From assembly GCA_034408745.1 (NCBI GenBank), contig JAWXCM010000286.1, positions 1 to 59,505 of the forward strand: a stretch of 59,505 nucleotides of DNA. The letters are read 5' to 3'. A program made the translations under genes and the position numbers. The notes under the pieces are model-generated. The model saw nothing but the letters and a program-made list of their open reading frames with translations, was not told where the DNA came from and searched no databases. Positions within the stretch are counted from its first letter, which is position 1. The number at the start of each line of letters is the position of its first letter. This stretch comes from JAWXCM01 sp034408745. GTDB taxonomy: Bacteria > Acidobacteriota > Terriglobia > Bryobacterales > Bryobacteraceae. This document shows positions 52,101-59,505 of the stretch, in pieces.

Positions 52101-52709
52101 GTCGGCCTGATAGTTCGTCGAACCCATCCTGCCGCCCGAAACGGACATGCCGCCTCCCGGCGTCACCAGGCCAGTCGTCACCGATGCCTGCTCGGAACCC
52201 GGGTCGCCGACCACGCCTGGCAACAGGCTCATCACATGGAGCGCGCTGGCGTCGTTCAGCGGCAACTCGGCGAGCTGCTTCTGGTTAATGGTGTACTGTA
52301 CCGTCGAGTTCGCCTGTTGTACCAGTGGAATATCGGCCGTCACGGTCACCTCTGCCGTGGTGGCGCCAACTTCCATCAACAGGTCCAGCGACAGGGTCGC
52401 CGAGGTCTCGACGCGGATTCCCTGCCGGGTCAGCTTCTTGAAGCCGGCCATCTCGGCGACCAGCTTGTACTCGCCCGGCTGCAGTGCCGGGATCGAGTAG
52501 ACACCCGCGCTGCTGGTGACCGAAGATTGTGAGGCGCCCGTGCCGGCGTTCGTAGCCGTCACTTTCACTCCAGCCATCACAGCCTGTTGTTCGTCCGCCA
52601 CGGTCCCGCTGATGGAACCTGTATTCGTCTGCCCGGGGAGTAGCCCCGAAAACACTACGCACAATGCGCAGAGCCGGATCGCAAAAATACCTCTCCCACC
52701 AGTGGTCAT
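49080..52709 (-). CDS. Oar-like TonB-dependent receptor
   Basis: 1209 residues from ATG 52709. A signal sequence (LCALCVVFSGLLPG) is followed by an N-terminal carboxypeptidase-regulatory-like domain (GSISGTVADEQQAVMAGVKV, YSIPALQPGEYKLVAEMAGF), a plug (LAELPLNDASALHVMSLLPG) and a large outer-membrane barrel that ends in the aromatic strand QLSLRLSF. Proteins of this plan import glycans, peptides or other large ligands with TonB. It is divergent from the amidohydrolase-LRR gene, 66 bases away, so a shared regulator and a common substrate are plausible. Confidence 0.92.
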   Translation of the reverse strand: MTTGGRGIFAIRLCALCVVFSGLLPGQTNTGSISGTVADEQQAVMAGVKVTATNAGTGASQSSVTSSAGVYSIPALQPGEYKLVAEMAGFKKLTRQGIRVETSATLSLDLLMEVGATTAEVTVTADIPLVQQANSTVQYTINQKQLAELPLNDASALHVMSLLPGVVGDPGSEQASVTTGLVTPGGGMSVSGGRMGSTNYQADGVSNNSMYLGRISLSFSSDSLAEVSVQQNAFSAEYGRVGGGIVNMTTKSGSNQIRGTVFSNSRNNVFDAAPYRNTFEKKGVVRYWRGGFNVGGPVVIPKIYNGRNRTFFFTTFEPLRRYTQSSGFARVATEAEREGDFSKSVYNTATNQRIFLFRQFEFNDNGLALTNQRIIPAAGQAYPQWENNVIPKRFISPIGQRVLKMQPLPNMPLNELGQNYTVFRNVRNTDNRFLVKFDQIVTNSNRMSVRVAYVPVKGERYFMGGLQEQVPTDTSLGTNAAFSDTQTWGGNKVNELRLGYNRSVIERRQKDEQLAANYYQEYGFPSKMDKGFPQLGVGDSQVQAWSANPGDNEIDNHYQLLDVFNWTKGKHSIKTGFEVQLPQQNLISYGNVGGNWSFNSGMTNIGSGNTGTAVGIANAQTGLGMASLLLGYPNSVAMAPAVIPYQYRWKYFAGFFQDDFKVSRSLTLNLGVRYQVEIPRSEKHNNQGYFVPDTITTASGAQQVGYVQLNGLGGARKGLWDTRYDNFEPRIGFAWRVPSFIKGLSVVRGAYAISHIPTNGLFRIPIPDLAPRASAAAASGAANGAWVQMDTNPLVLPSGATSWPADGKLTDLTNISAVYYLPEKVTIPYMQQWNFGLGFQFGRNYGLEVNYVGSKGTNLFGPSQLYNGIDLAQYTTQFIAGLNMAERLPNPGGLKDQNGNVITVARQDLLRPQPILGSVTNPLAQGYNSVYNSLQMNLVRRFSNGFQFQVNYTWMKSIDTSSCEGQFCNDNIQNWGTGFPQLRSGDRKLERSISVFSIPHVFRFNYNWTLPFGRKHMLAGNAPGWLNQVIGDWKISGSGGLRTGSPLQAGIGNNAGFPEDVGRIRPNVVSGVSPYVEGWRNNLNNISQRTAYVNVLKAFTLPERLTVGNAPRVFDYIRMPATGSYDMSVMKDIVVTDRVRMQLRAELYGALNHPFPGTNGNNFVAYQNLNYQATANPVATAATVSPSYADIGANIAGRRNIQLSLRLSF

Positions 52710-52741
52710 GGTCGGGAACGTTATCACAAATCGTAGTGCGT

Positions 52742-52769
52742 TTGGGTCAGAACGGATTCGGCATAGAAT
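52742..52769 (+). promoter_or_regulatory. candidate promoter giving a leaderless mRNA
   Basis: TTGGGT and TAGAAT with a 16-base spacer. The -10 box ends seven bases before ATG 52776, so transcription would begin at or next to the start codon. No Shine-Dalgarno is visible. Based on pattern only. Confidence 0.35.
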
Positions 52770-52775
52770 GACGAG

Positions 52776-55700
52776 ATGCCGACCCGGGCCTCGATGTTCG
52801 CCGCACTCGCCCTCGCCACCACGGCAGCCGCTCAGCCGTACGACCTCCTGATCCGCGGCGGCAAGGTAGTGGACGGTACCGGAAACCCGTGGCGCATGGC
52901 CGACATCGCCGTTCGCGATGGACGGATCGCGGCCATTGGCGAGCTTCGCGGCGCCACGGCGGCCCGCACCATCGACGCCAAAGGCCTCATCGTTGCCCCG
53001 GGCTTCATCGACATCCACAACCACAGCGACAACAGCGTCCTTACCGACGGCAACGCGGAGAGCATGATTCGACAGGGCGTTACGTCCATGATCTTCGGCG
53101 AAGGCGGATCAGCGGCGCCTTCGCCTGAGTTCGCCGATTTCGCGGCTTACTTCGCCGAGCTCCGCAAACGAGGCATCTCGCCGAACATTGGCTCCTACAT
53201 CGGCTCCAGTCAGATCTGGACCCGCGTCCATGGCGAGAAGGCGGGCCCGCCCACCCCCGATGAGCTGATCCAGATGCAGGCGATTGTGCGGACCGCCATG
53301 CAGCAGGGTGCGCTCGGAGTTGCCAGTTCCCTCAGCGGACCGCCCGGCGCGTGGATCGACACCGCGACCCTCATCGCCATGTGTAAAGTGGCAGCCGAGC
53401 ATGGTGGCATCTACTCCACTCACATGCGTACCGAAGGCCAGGGCGTTTTCGAATCGGTCGCCGAGGCGCTGGAAATAGGGCGCAAAGCTGGTATCCCGGT
53501 GGACATCATCCACCTGAAACTCGCCGACCACAAGCTCTGGGGTCGCATGCCCGAGCTCATCTCCACCATCCGCAACGCCCGAGCCAGCGGTCAGCAGGTG
53601 GAAGCGCACGTCTACCCCTATCGCGCGGGCCAGAATAATCTGTCGAGCATCATTCCGCCCTGGGCTCACGAAGGCGGCAGCCAGGCCATGCTCGCGCGCC
53701 TGCGGGATCCGGGCCTGCGAGCCCGCCTGAGAGACGAGATCCGCAACGGGATCAAAGGAACGAACTGGTACAACCACTACACCGCAACAGGTTCGTGGGA
53801 GGGCATGCTGCTGGTCTCGCTGTCGAACCCGGAATACAAACGATTCCAGGGAAAGCGGATGAACGAAGTCATCGCCGGGCTCGGTGGAGGAGACGATATC
53901 GACGTCCTCTTCAAAGTGCTTATCGACAATAATGGCTCGGTCCCGACTATTTATTTTCACCACAGCGAAGAAGACATGCGGTACGCCTTGCAGCAGCCAT
54001 TCGTGTCGATCGGCTCCGACGGCACAGCAGTCAGAACGGAGGGACCGCTGGCCGCCAGTCACCCGCATCCTCGTTATTACGGCACCTTCCCTCGAGTTCT
54101 GGGCCGTTACGTCCGCGATGAAAAGGTGCTCAGTCTGGAAGAAGCTGTCCGCAAAATGACTTCGGCGAACGCGGCCAGGATCGGCATTTATGACCGCGGC
54201 CTGCTTCGACCCGGCATGTGGGCCGACATCACCGTCTTCAACCCGGACACCGTGATCGACAACTCGACCTGGGAGAAGCCGCATCAGTACGCCACTGGCA
54301 TCGAGCACGTGATTGTAAACGGCCAGTCTGTGCTCGCCAAAGGTCAGCACACCAATGCACGGCCAGGCCAGATCCTGCGAGGAACCGGCTTCGCCGCAGC
54401 CGCGACCCAGACTGCCGCCAGCAGCGACGACCGGTCCACAGCCGAGTGGGTGATTCGCAACGGAGGCAGCGTGCGAATCGCCGGCCGACCAACTCCCGTG
54501 GCGACCCTCGCCGACCTGCCCGGGACCGCGTTCCGCATCACGGCTGTTGACCTGGTCGGCACCACAATCGATCCGAAAGAGCTTACCAGGCTGAGCGGCG
54601 CCACCGAGATCACCGAGCTTCTGCTTCCCGGCACAATCTTTAATCCGGGCGCGGGCAGCACGCTCGATGCCAACGACGCACTCGCCGCACTGGCCCCGCT
54701 GACCAAACTGGAGAAGCTCCACTTCAGCCTGCATTTTCTTACCAACATCAACGTGCAGGACAAAGGGCTAGCGCACCTGAAAGCACTCACCGGTATCCGC
54801 GACATTCGCCTCACTCAGAGCCGTATAAAGGGAGCTTCGCTGGCGCCGTTCGTCAACCTCCGCAGGCTCGACCTGAACTACAGCAGCATCAACGACGATG
54901 GCCTGCAGTCGCTGGCCGGAATGAAGCATCTCACGCACCTCGGCCTTCGCGACACGCTGATCACCGACTCCGGTCTGCGCCACGTCGCCGGGCTCACTGA
55001 GCTGGAGTCGCTGGACCTGTACGGAGCCAGTCTCACTGACGCCGGCGTCCAGCACCTGGCGAAGCTGAAGCATCTGCGCAAGCTCAACCTGTTGGGTGCC
55101 ACCATCACCGATGAAGGAGCCGCGATCCTCGCCGGCCTGCCCAGTCTTGAGGAGCTGAATCTCTACCGCTCGCGCATCACCAACGACGGGCTTACACGTC
55201 TTCGGGCACTGAAGAATCTCCGCAGCCTCGACGTCCGGTATGCCCGGGTCACGCGCGGCGGCGTCGAGGACTTTCGGCGTGCCGTCCCCGCCTGTCAGGT
55301 CGAGTTCCAGGACACCGCGCAGCCTGCCACCAACGCGAAGCTCCGGCTCTCGGCCCCGTCAGCACCAACCGAGCAGGCTGTGGCGCAGTGGGTCACATTG
55401 CTCGGCGGAAAGCCCACAATTCGCGACGGCGCTGTCCGCGTGGTCGACCTCAGCCGCACACCGGTGAGCGACGCCCAGATCGCTCACCTGGCCGCTCTAA
55501 AGTCGCTCGAAGAACTGAACCTGGAGTCGACGGAAACCGGCGATTCGGCGGCGGCTGCGCTTGCAAAGCTGACCGGTCTGCGCCGCCTCAATCTTCGCCA
55601 CACCACCATCTCAGATAAGGGTGTTCGAGCCCTCGGGCCCGCGTTGACTGTCCTCGAAACGCTGATCCTCGACCACACGCTTGTCCAGGGCACCGGATTT

Positions 55701-56339
55701 GGCAACCTGTCGCCGTCTCTGACGCACCTCTCCGCCGCCGGATGCGAGCTCAGCGATGCAGTACCAGCCTCGTTGGCCGGGCACGCGATTCGATCTCTGA
55801 ACCTCAGCTACACCGATCTGAGCGATGCCGGCTTTGCCAAACTGAACGCCATCGCGTCGCTGGAGGACCTGGATTTCACCGCGACGGAAATCGGCGACAA
55901 TGCGCTGAAGGCTCTCGTCATGCTCCCGCGGCTGAAGCACCTCCGCATCAGCTACGGCCGCTACACCGACAAGGGCCTTGAAACGCTGCGGACCGCCCCC
56001 GCGCTGGTCACACTGGAAGTCGCGCGCAGCCGACTCACCGATGCCGCCATCCCGCACCTGGCTGCCATCGCGACCCTGCGTTACCTGAACCTCGATTACA
56101 CCGGGATCACCGACAAGGGCCTCGCGACGCTGGCCGAAGCACTCCCTGGACTGGAGACGCTGCGGCTCGATAATGGCAATATTACGGACGCCTCGGTCCC
56201 AGTGCTGTCAAAGCTGACCTCTCTCCGCGAGTTGAACCTGTACCACACGCGGGTGTCGCAGGCAGCCCACGACCGTCTGAAAGCGGCTCTCCCAAAGACC
56301 CGCATCGTTTGGGAACGCGATTCCGCCATCTCAAACTAG
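52776..56339 (+). CDS. secreted amidohydrolase fused to two LRR blocks
   Basis: 1187 residues. A signal peptide (MFAALALATTAAA) leads to an N-acyl-D-amino-acid deacylase/D-aminoacylase-type domain (about 22-545): YDLLIRGGKVVDGTG, PGFIDIHNHSDN with His81 and His83, YSTHMRTEG, DIIHLKLAD, EAHVYPYRAG and GSDGTAV. Two leucine-rich-repeat blocks follow (about 554-860 and 868-1187), each introduced by a similar cap (AEWVIRNGG, AQWVTLLGG) and built of roughly 24-residue repeats such as LTELESLDLYGASLTDAGV. The LRR could bind glycan, peptide or a partner. I do not recall this fusion as a described family. Divergent from the TonB receptor. Confidence 0.85.
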   Translation: MPTRASMFAALALATTAAAQPYDLLIRGGKVVDGTGNPWRMADIAVRDGRIAAIGELRGATAARTIDAKGLIVAPGFIDIHNHSDNSVLTDGNAESMIRQGVTSMIFGEGGSAAPSPEFADFAAYFAELRKRGISPNIGSYIGSSQIWTRVHGEKAGPPTPDELIQMQAIVRTAMQQGALGVASSLSGPPGAWIDTATLIAMCKVAAEHGGIYSTHMRTEGQGVFESVAEALEIGRKAGIPVDIIHLKLADHKLWGRMPELISTIRNARASGQQVEAHVYPYRAGQNNLSSIIPPWAHEGGSQAMLARLRDPGLRARLRDEIRNGIKGTNWYNHYTATGSWEGMLLVSLSNPEYKRFQGKRMNEVIAGLGGGDDIDVLFKVLIDNNGSVPTIYFHHSEEDMRYALQQPFVSIGSDGTAVRTEGPLAASHPHPRYYGTFPRVLGRYVRDEKVLSLEEAVRKMTSANAARIGIYDRGLLRPGMWADITVFNPDTVIDNSTWEKPHQYATGIEHVIVNGQSVLAKGQHTNARPGQILRGTGFAAAATQTAASSDDRSTAEWVIRNGGSVRIAGRPTPVATLADLPGTAFRITAVDLVGTTIDPKELTRLSGATEITELLLPGTIFNPGAGSTLDANDALAALAPLTKLEKLHFSLHFLTNINVQDKGLAHLKALTGIRDIRLTQSRIKGASLAPFVNLRRLDLNYSSINDDGLQSLAGMKHLTHLGLRDTLITDSGLRHVAGLTELESLDLYGASLTDAGVQHLAKLKHLRKLNLLGATITDEGAAILAGLPSLEELNLYRSRITNDGLTRLRALKNLRSLDVRYARVTRGGVEDFRRAVPACQVEFQDTAQPATNAKLRLSAPSAPTEQAVAQWVTLLGGKPTIRDGAVRVVDLSRTPVSDAQIAHLAALKSLEELNLESTETGDSAAAALAKLTGLRRLNLRHTTISDKGVRALGPALTVLETLILDHTLVQGTGFGNLSPSLTHLSAAGCELSDAVPASLAGHAIRSLNLSYTDLSDAGFAKLNAIASLEDLDFTATEIGDNALKALVMLPRLKHLRISYGRYTDKGLETLRTAPALVTLEVARSRLTDAAIPHLAAIATLRYLNLDYTGITDKGLATLAEALPGLETLRLDNGNITDASVPVLSKLTSLRELNLYHTRVSQAAHDRLKAALPKTRIVWERDSAISN

Positions 56340-56496
56340 CCAGGCCGCCCGTACTTCCTGGACATTTCTTCGGGAGCCGATGCTTCACCGCGCGTGGCCG
56401 GGAGCAAGTTCCCTTGCGAATATGCAGATCGACACGGCCCTCTCGTCACGCCCAGGTGCTGGCACTTTTCTGGCTCGGGCCGCCATCGTCTCCGGC

Positions 56497-57062
56497 TTAA
56501 TTAGCGCCGGGGCGTGGGGCCCCGCCCGGGTTGGAGAAGGGCGCGAGTTCAGTGGGCCAACGGGCGGTGATGGTTTGTTTGCCGGGATCGATGGTGATGA
56601 TTTCGTTGGTGTGGTGGACCGGGGCGTAGAGTTTGTTCCCATCCTTGGTGAAGGCGAGACCGGCTGGGATGGGGTGACCTTTGCGTTCGATGCGTTCGAG
56701 TTTGCCGAGAACGCCGGCTGACGTATAGGCGATTTTGAGAAGGGCGTCAGGAACGGCGCGGGTGGCCTCGCTGGCCCAGATTTCGTTGGAATTGGGGCGG
56801 AAGCGGATGCCGAGGTTGGAGGTGGTTTTGGTGGTGACGCGGCTGATTTCGCGGCCGGTGGCGAGGTCGGCTGGGCGGCCTTTTATTTCCGATTTGAGGC
56901 GCCACGGGCGGATTTATTGGGCGGAGGCGACGAGGAAAGCGTCGTTGGCTTGTTTGCCGGCGGTGGCGGTAGAGGGGAGGATGCCGGACAGGTCCGGTTT
57001 TTTGAAGGCCGTCAGGGCGAGGGCGGTGAGGGCGAACAGAATGGCGAGATTGCGTTTATTTG
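56497..57062 (-). pseudogene. broken paralogue of the YncE/phosphoesterase protein
   Basis: The minus strand reads NLAILFALTALALTAF, then FLVASAQ, a TAA where relatives have Gln, then IRPW, EIKGRPADLATG, TTKTTSNLGIRFRPNSNEIW, ASEATRAVPDALL, GHPIPAGLAFTKDGNKLYAP and a stop. These match the start of the 15037-17565 protein (GRPVELAT, TKTTSYTGLAFRPG, EVWASEATR, GHPVPTGIAFSADGKSAYVA), with about 20 codons deleted after LAT. No start codon remains at the beginning, and the phosphoesterase part is absent. It follows directly after the parvulin stop. Confidence 0.65.
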
Positions 57063-57892
57063 CCGAAGTAGGCTTCATTCAATTTGTAGCCTTTGAGGAT
57101 CAGAGCATCCATGTCGCGATGGGCCAGTTCGTTGGCGACAACGTCCTTGACGGATTCGAGCAGGACGGGTTTGCGTTCCTCGACTTGGAGAATGTGGAAG
57201 CCGTATTCGGTGAGGATGACGTCGCTAACTTTGCCGACGGGAAGTGAGAATGCGGCGGCCTCAAAATTGGCGGCTGTGGCGCCGCGAGGGACAAAGCCCA
57301 TTTCGCCGCCTTTTTCGCGGGAACCAGAGTCGTCGGATTCGTTTCGGGCAGTGGCGGCGAAGTCGGCTCCGGCGGCGAGTTTGGCGTGCAGGGCGGCAGC
57401 TTTGGCGCGGGCCTCATCCTTGGAAAGTTCTCGTAAGCCGGGGCGGAGGGGAACGGTTGAGCCCTTGAACCGGACGAGGATGTGGCGGACGCGGGGCTGG
57501 TCAAAGAAGATCCGGCGAGAATCGTAATGCTTCTTCAATGCCGCCGGGTCATTCAGATACTGTTGGCGAAGTCCGACAACGAGTTCGTTCGCAAGCAGTT
57601 GCTGGGTGTAGTTACGAATTTTGAGCTGGACGGCGAGCGACTGGTCCAGTTTGCGGCGGCGCGCTTCGGCCTCGAGCGCGAAGGCCTTGCCGAACTCGAC
57701 TCCGAGGGCTCTCTTCGTGGCAGGTTGGGCGAAAGCGGTGCTGTAGCGGCTATCGCTTTTCAGCAAGAGTTCGAACTCGGACTTGGTGATAGACAGGCCG
57801 CTGGCTTCGATGACTGGAGCGGATTCGGGGACTTGGCCTCGCAGCGTTGCGCAGGCGAATGCAGTCAAAAATACACAAGACCGAACAAACAT
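57056..57892 (-). CDS. secreted parvulin-type peptidyl-prolyl isomerase
   Basis: 278 residues from ATG 57892. A signal peptide (MFVRSCVFLTAFACATLRG) precedes a SurA-like N-terminal helical region, and the PpiC domain: RVRHILVRFKG, ARAKAAALHAKLAAGADFAA, GGEMGFVPRGATAANFEAAA, LPVGKVSDVILTEYGFHILQ. It helps fold outer-membrane or secreted proteins in the periplasm. The upstream region to 57968 is short and the secreted protein at 57969 runs in the same direction, so the two may be co-transcribed. Confidence 0.86.
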   Translation of the reverse strand: MFVRSCVFLTAFACATLRGQVPESAPVIEASGLSITKSEFELLLKSDSRYSTAFAQPATKRALGVEFGKAFALEAEARRRKLDQSLAVQLKIRNYTQQLLANELVVGLRQQYLNDPAALKKHYDSRRIFFDQPRVRHILVRFKGSTVPLRPGLRELSKDEARAKAAALHAKLAAGADFAATARNESDDSGSREKGGEMGFVPRGATAANFEAAAFSLPVGKVSDVILTEYGFHILQVEERKPVLLESVKDVVANELAHRDMDALILKGYKLNEAYFGK

Positions 57893-57968
57893 GGGAACTC
57901 CTTGATTATGACGCACGAAAGGCTGGCAACAGCGGTTGCCGGCCTCTTCGTATTAACGCTGGGACTTA

Positions 57969-59505
57969 CTACGGAACACAGTTCGGGAATTTGAACGACG
58001 CAATCCGTGTGCGCCAATTGAACGATCCGTTGGTTCCGATGTACTGGGTGGTATACCAGAAGGTACAGTCATCGGCGGGATCGATCTGCATGGTTGAGTA
58101 GTCGCCCCACCGGTCGAGTGTGCCGGTCTGGCTGCCGGTGCCGGCCTGGACAACAACCTCGGTCCGAAGAAGGTTCTTCGGATCGGTCTTTCGGCGACCC
58201 GCAATACGAATGCCGGGATTGATCGCCGAGGAAGAAGCGGAGTAACCGACGCCTATGTTTCCGAGTTTATCGAAGGCGGCGGAGGACATCCAGCGTGCGG
58301 TGGAATCGGGCGAAAAGGTACTGTTCTGGAAGACGATTGGCGGATTTGCGCCAGGATTGCGAATTTCCCACCAACGCAACTGAGCCGTCGCTCCGGCCAC
58401 ATTGTCCACTGCTTGCGTGAACAATAAGGCATCATGGGTTCCGAAATTCCGGTAAACCAAACGATACATATGGCGATCACCGAGGGTATCGAGTGTATTG
58501 GTAGTTCCGGATTGAGGCGCGCAGTTACCCGAACTGTCGTTGCAGGCTGCCAACGTCGAAGCGGCGAGACTAAAACCGACGAAGGAGAATGCGGCGCCTC
58601 CGAACCCATCGGTGAAAGTGGAATTTGCCGGTGTCGCGAAATTTGGCACGAATTTAGTCAATTGCATTGTATACGGCGCAGCTGCGAGAAACGCCCAATT
58701 CCATGAAATATGGTAATTCGGAGCACCCACTGGCGGCAGCGTATCGCCATCCAAGTCAGAAGGCAGAAAGCTAAATCGGCTGGTGCTGTTGAAGCAAATC
58801 TGGGTCGCGGCGGTACCGGCAATCATTGCCGCGCGATCATACGCACAAGCTCGTCCACCCGCGTAGGACACGCCATTGGTAAACATATTGTAGGTAATGT
58901 AATACGCATCCGGCCAAACGCCGAGTTTGCCGTAATCGGGAAGAACATTGCCAAAGTTGAACTGGTACAGGGTGTAGGTGCCCAGCGCGTTGCTGGTCGT
59001 GGACACGGCAATACACTGTGCGTTCTGGGAGTTATTTCCGTTGAAGGCGAATTGGGAGAGAATCCAACGATCGGCAATGCGGTCGTACTGCACCAATGGG
59101 TCCCCATTATTGAAGTCGCGGCAGAGGCTGCCGGGGGCCAACCCATTCCATATTTGATTTCCCGGAATAAAGCCTGGGGACGGCAGCAGCGCCACGCCGC
59201 TCTTATTGTATACAGCAAGCTCCGTGTTCACCCACTGGACGATCTGCGTATCGCTGACACCCATGGTGGTGTCAGGCGGGGCGCCGGAAATCGAATACCC
59301 CGGCGTGCCGACGCCCAAGGCTTCAAAATTGGCTCCGATCGGCGCGCCCAACGCTTGATAGTTCGCTGTCTGGGTGTAGGGCGTGCTCGCAGGGACGGTG
59401 ACGTAAGGATCGGCGATGAAACCACTTGGCGAAATGGTAGCCTTGGGAATACTGTGGTTCCGGCTTACCCGGAACTCGCGTACCGCAAAGGCGTTGACTT
59501 GCCCG
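57969..59505 (-). CDS. secreted protein of unknown function (5' end outside window)
   Basis: The frame is open to the right edge, with at least 510 codons; it starts outside. Upstream of an apparent TTG at 59351 the same frame continues with QVNAFAVREFRVSRN and SGFIADPYVTVPA, so 59351 is not the true start. Motifs include GVSDTQIVQWVNTELAVYNK, DPLVQYDRIADRWILSQFAF, GVWPDAYYITYNMF and the terminal NWRTRIASFKFPNC. Cysteines are few and paired late. It appears to be an extracellular beta-rich protein; I cannot assign a family or role. Confidence 0.65.
   Translation of the reverse strand, partial: GQVNAFAVREFRVSRNHSIPKATISPSGFIADPYVTVPASTPYTQTANYQALGAPIGANFEALGVGTPGYSISGAPPDTTMGVSDTQIVQWVNTELAVYNKSGVALLPSPGFIPGNQIWNGLAPGSLCRDFNNGDPLVQYDRIADRWILSQFAFNGNNSQNAQCIAVSTTSNALGTYTLYQFNFGNVLPDYGKLGVWPDAYYITYNMFTNGVSYAGGRACAYDRAAMIAGTAATQICFNSTSRFSFLPSDLDGDTLPPVGAPNYHISWNWAFLAAAPYTMQLTKFVPNFATPANSTFTDGFGGAAFSFVGFSLAASTLAACNDSSGNCAPQSGTTNTLDTLGDRHMYRLVYRNFGTHDALLFTQAVDNVAGATAQLRWWEIRNPGANPPIVFQNSTFSPDSTARWMSSAAFDKLGNIGVGYSASSSAINPGIRIAGRRKTDPKNLLRTEVVVQAGTGSQTGTLDRWGDYSTMQIDPADDCTFWYTTQYIGTNGSFNWRTRIASFKFPNCVP

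Noticed and set aside
50658..52532. 624-codon open frame on the plus strand
   Set aside because: Antisense to the TonB receptor; no coherent motif and biased composition.
1..59505. CRISPR array
   Set aside because: No regularly spaced short repeats were seen; repeats present are gene-sized duplicates or protein LRR codons.

Overview
The window looks like chromosomal DNA of a Gram-negative, soil-type bacterium, most likely an acidobacterium of the Solibacter/Bryobacter kind. This is inferred from gene content, not from a marker gene. The clues are Oar-type TonB receptors with an N-terminal carboxypeptidase-like domain, two formylglycine sulfatases, a DUF1080 protein beside a Gfo/Idh oxidoreductase, a YncE-propeller/phosphoesterase protein, a PEP-CTERM protein, a relic resembling an ADOP-type permease, and lpxC. 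Coding DNA is GC-rich throughout.

Layout. 1-3850 is a graveyard of toxin-antitoxin-like genes: intact hicBA and two DUF433 genes, one DUF5615 PIN-like gene with a damaged start, and relics of DUF433, ParE, a RelE-fold/UvrD helicase, an ADOP-like permease and RmuC, partly arranged as diverged direct repeats. 3843-14186 is mostly one minus-strand run: TIM-barrel isomerase, two sulfatases, mscL, BON protein, SMP-30 protein, NUDIX and mutS2, with bcp on the plus strand. 14401-21256 holds a frameshifted PEP-CTERM gene and a divergent pair, the YncE/phosphoesterase and a BvgS-like hybrid kinase.

21527-30658 is a nine-gene complex I operon in the order nuoC-D-I-J-K-L-M-N-H. It lacks A, B, E, F and G, so the rest must be encoded elsewhere. 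30882-35291 is a minus-strand envelope operon (lpxC, a phosphatidyltransferase, a PH-like membrane protein, a YdcF protein, an ABC exporter). 35476-39592 is polA, a cyclophilin lipoprotein and an oxidoreductase, coupled by 4-nt overlaps. A tRNA-Ser(CGA) at 39631-39720 is followed by three overlapping genes of unknown function (39848-41255), a plausible small island.

41289-49107 mixes secreted sugar-related enzymes with several relics: a methyltransferase with an internal deletion, a TonB-receptor C-terminus, an asnB fragment and an ArnT-like glycosyltransferase fragment. 49080-59505 carries a complete TonB receptor, divergent from an unusual amidohydrolase fused to two leucine-rich-repeat blocks, then a broken YncE-type paralogue, a parvulin isomerase, and a secreted protein of unknown function that runs off the right edge.

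The points most worth a second look are the tRNA-linked three-gene cassette, the amidohydrolase-LRR fusion, the recombined DUF433/ParE region, the MscL with a C-terminal zinc ribbon, and two leader hairpins that contain the Shine-Dalgarno of the gene they precede. Family names come from reading the sequence; no database search was run.
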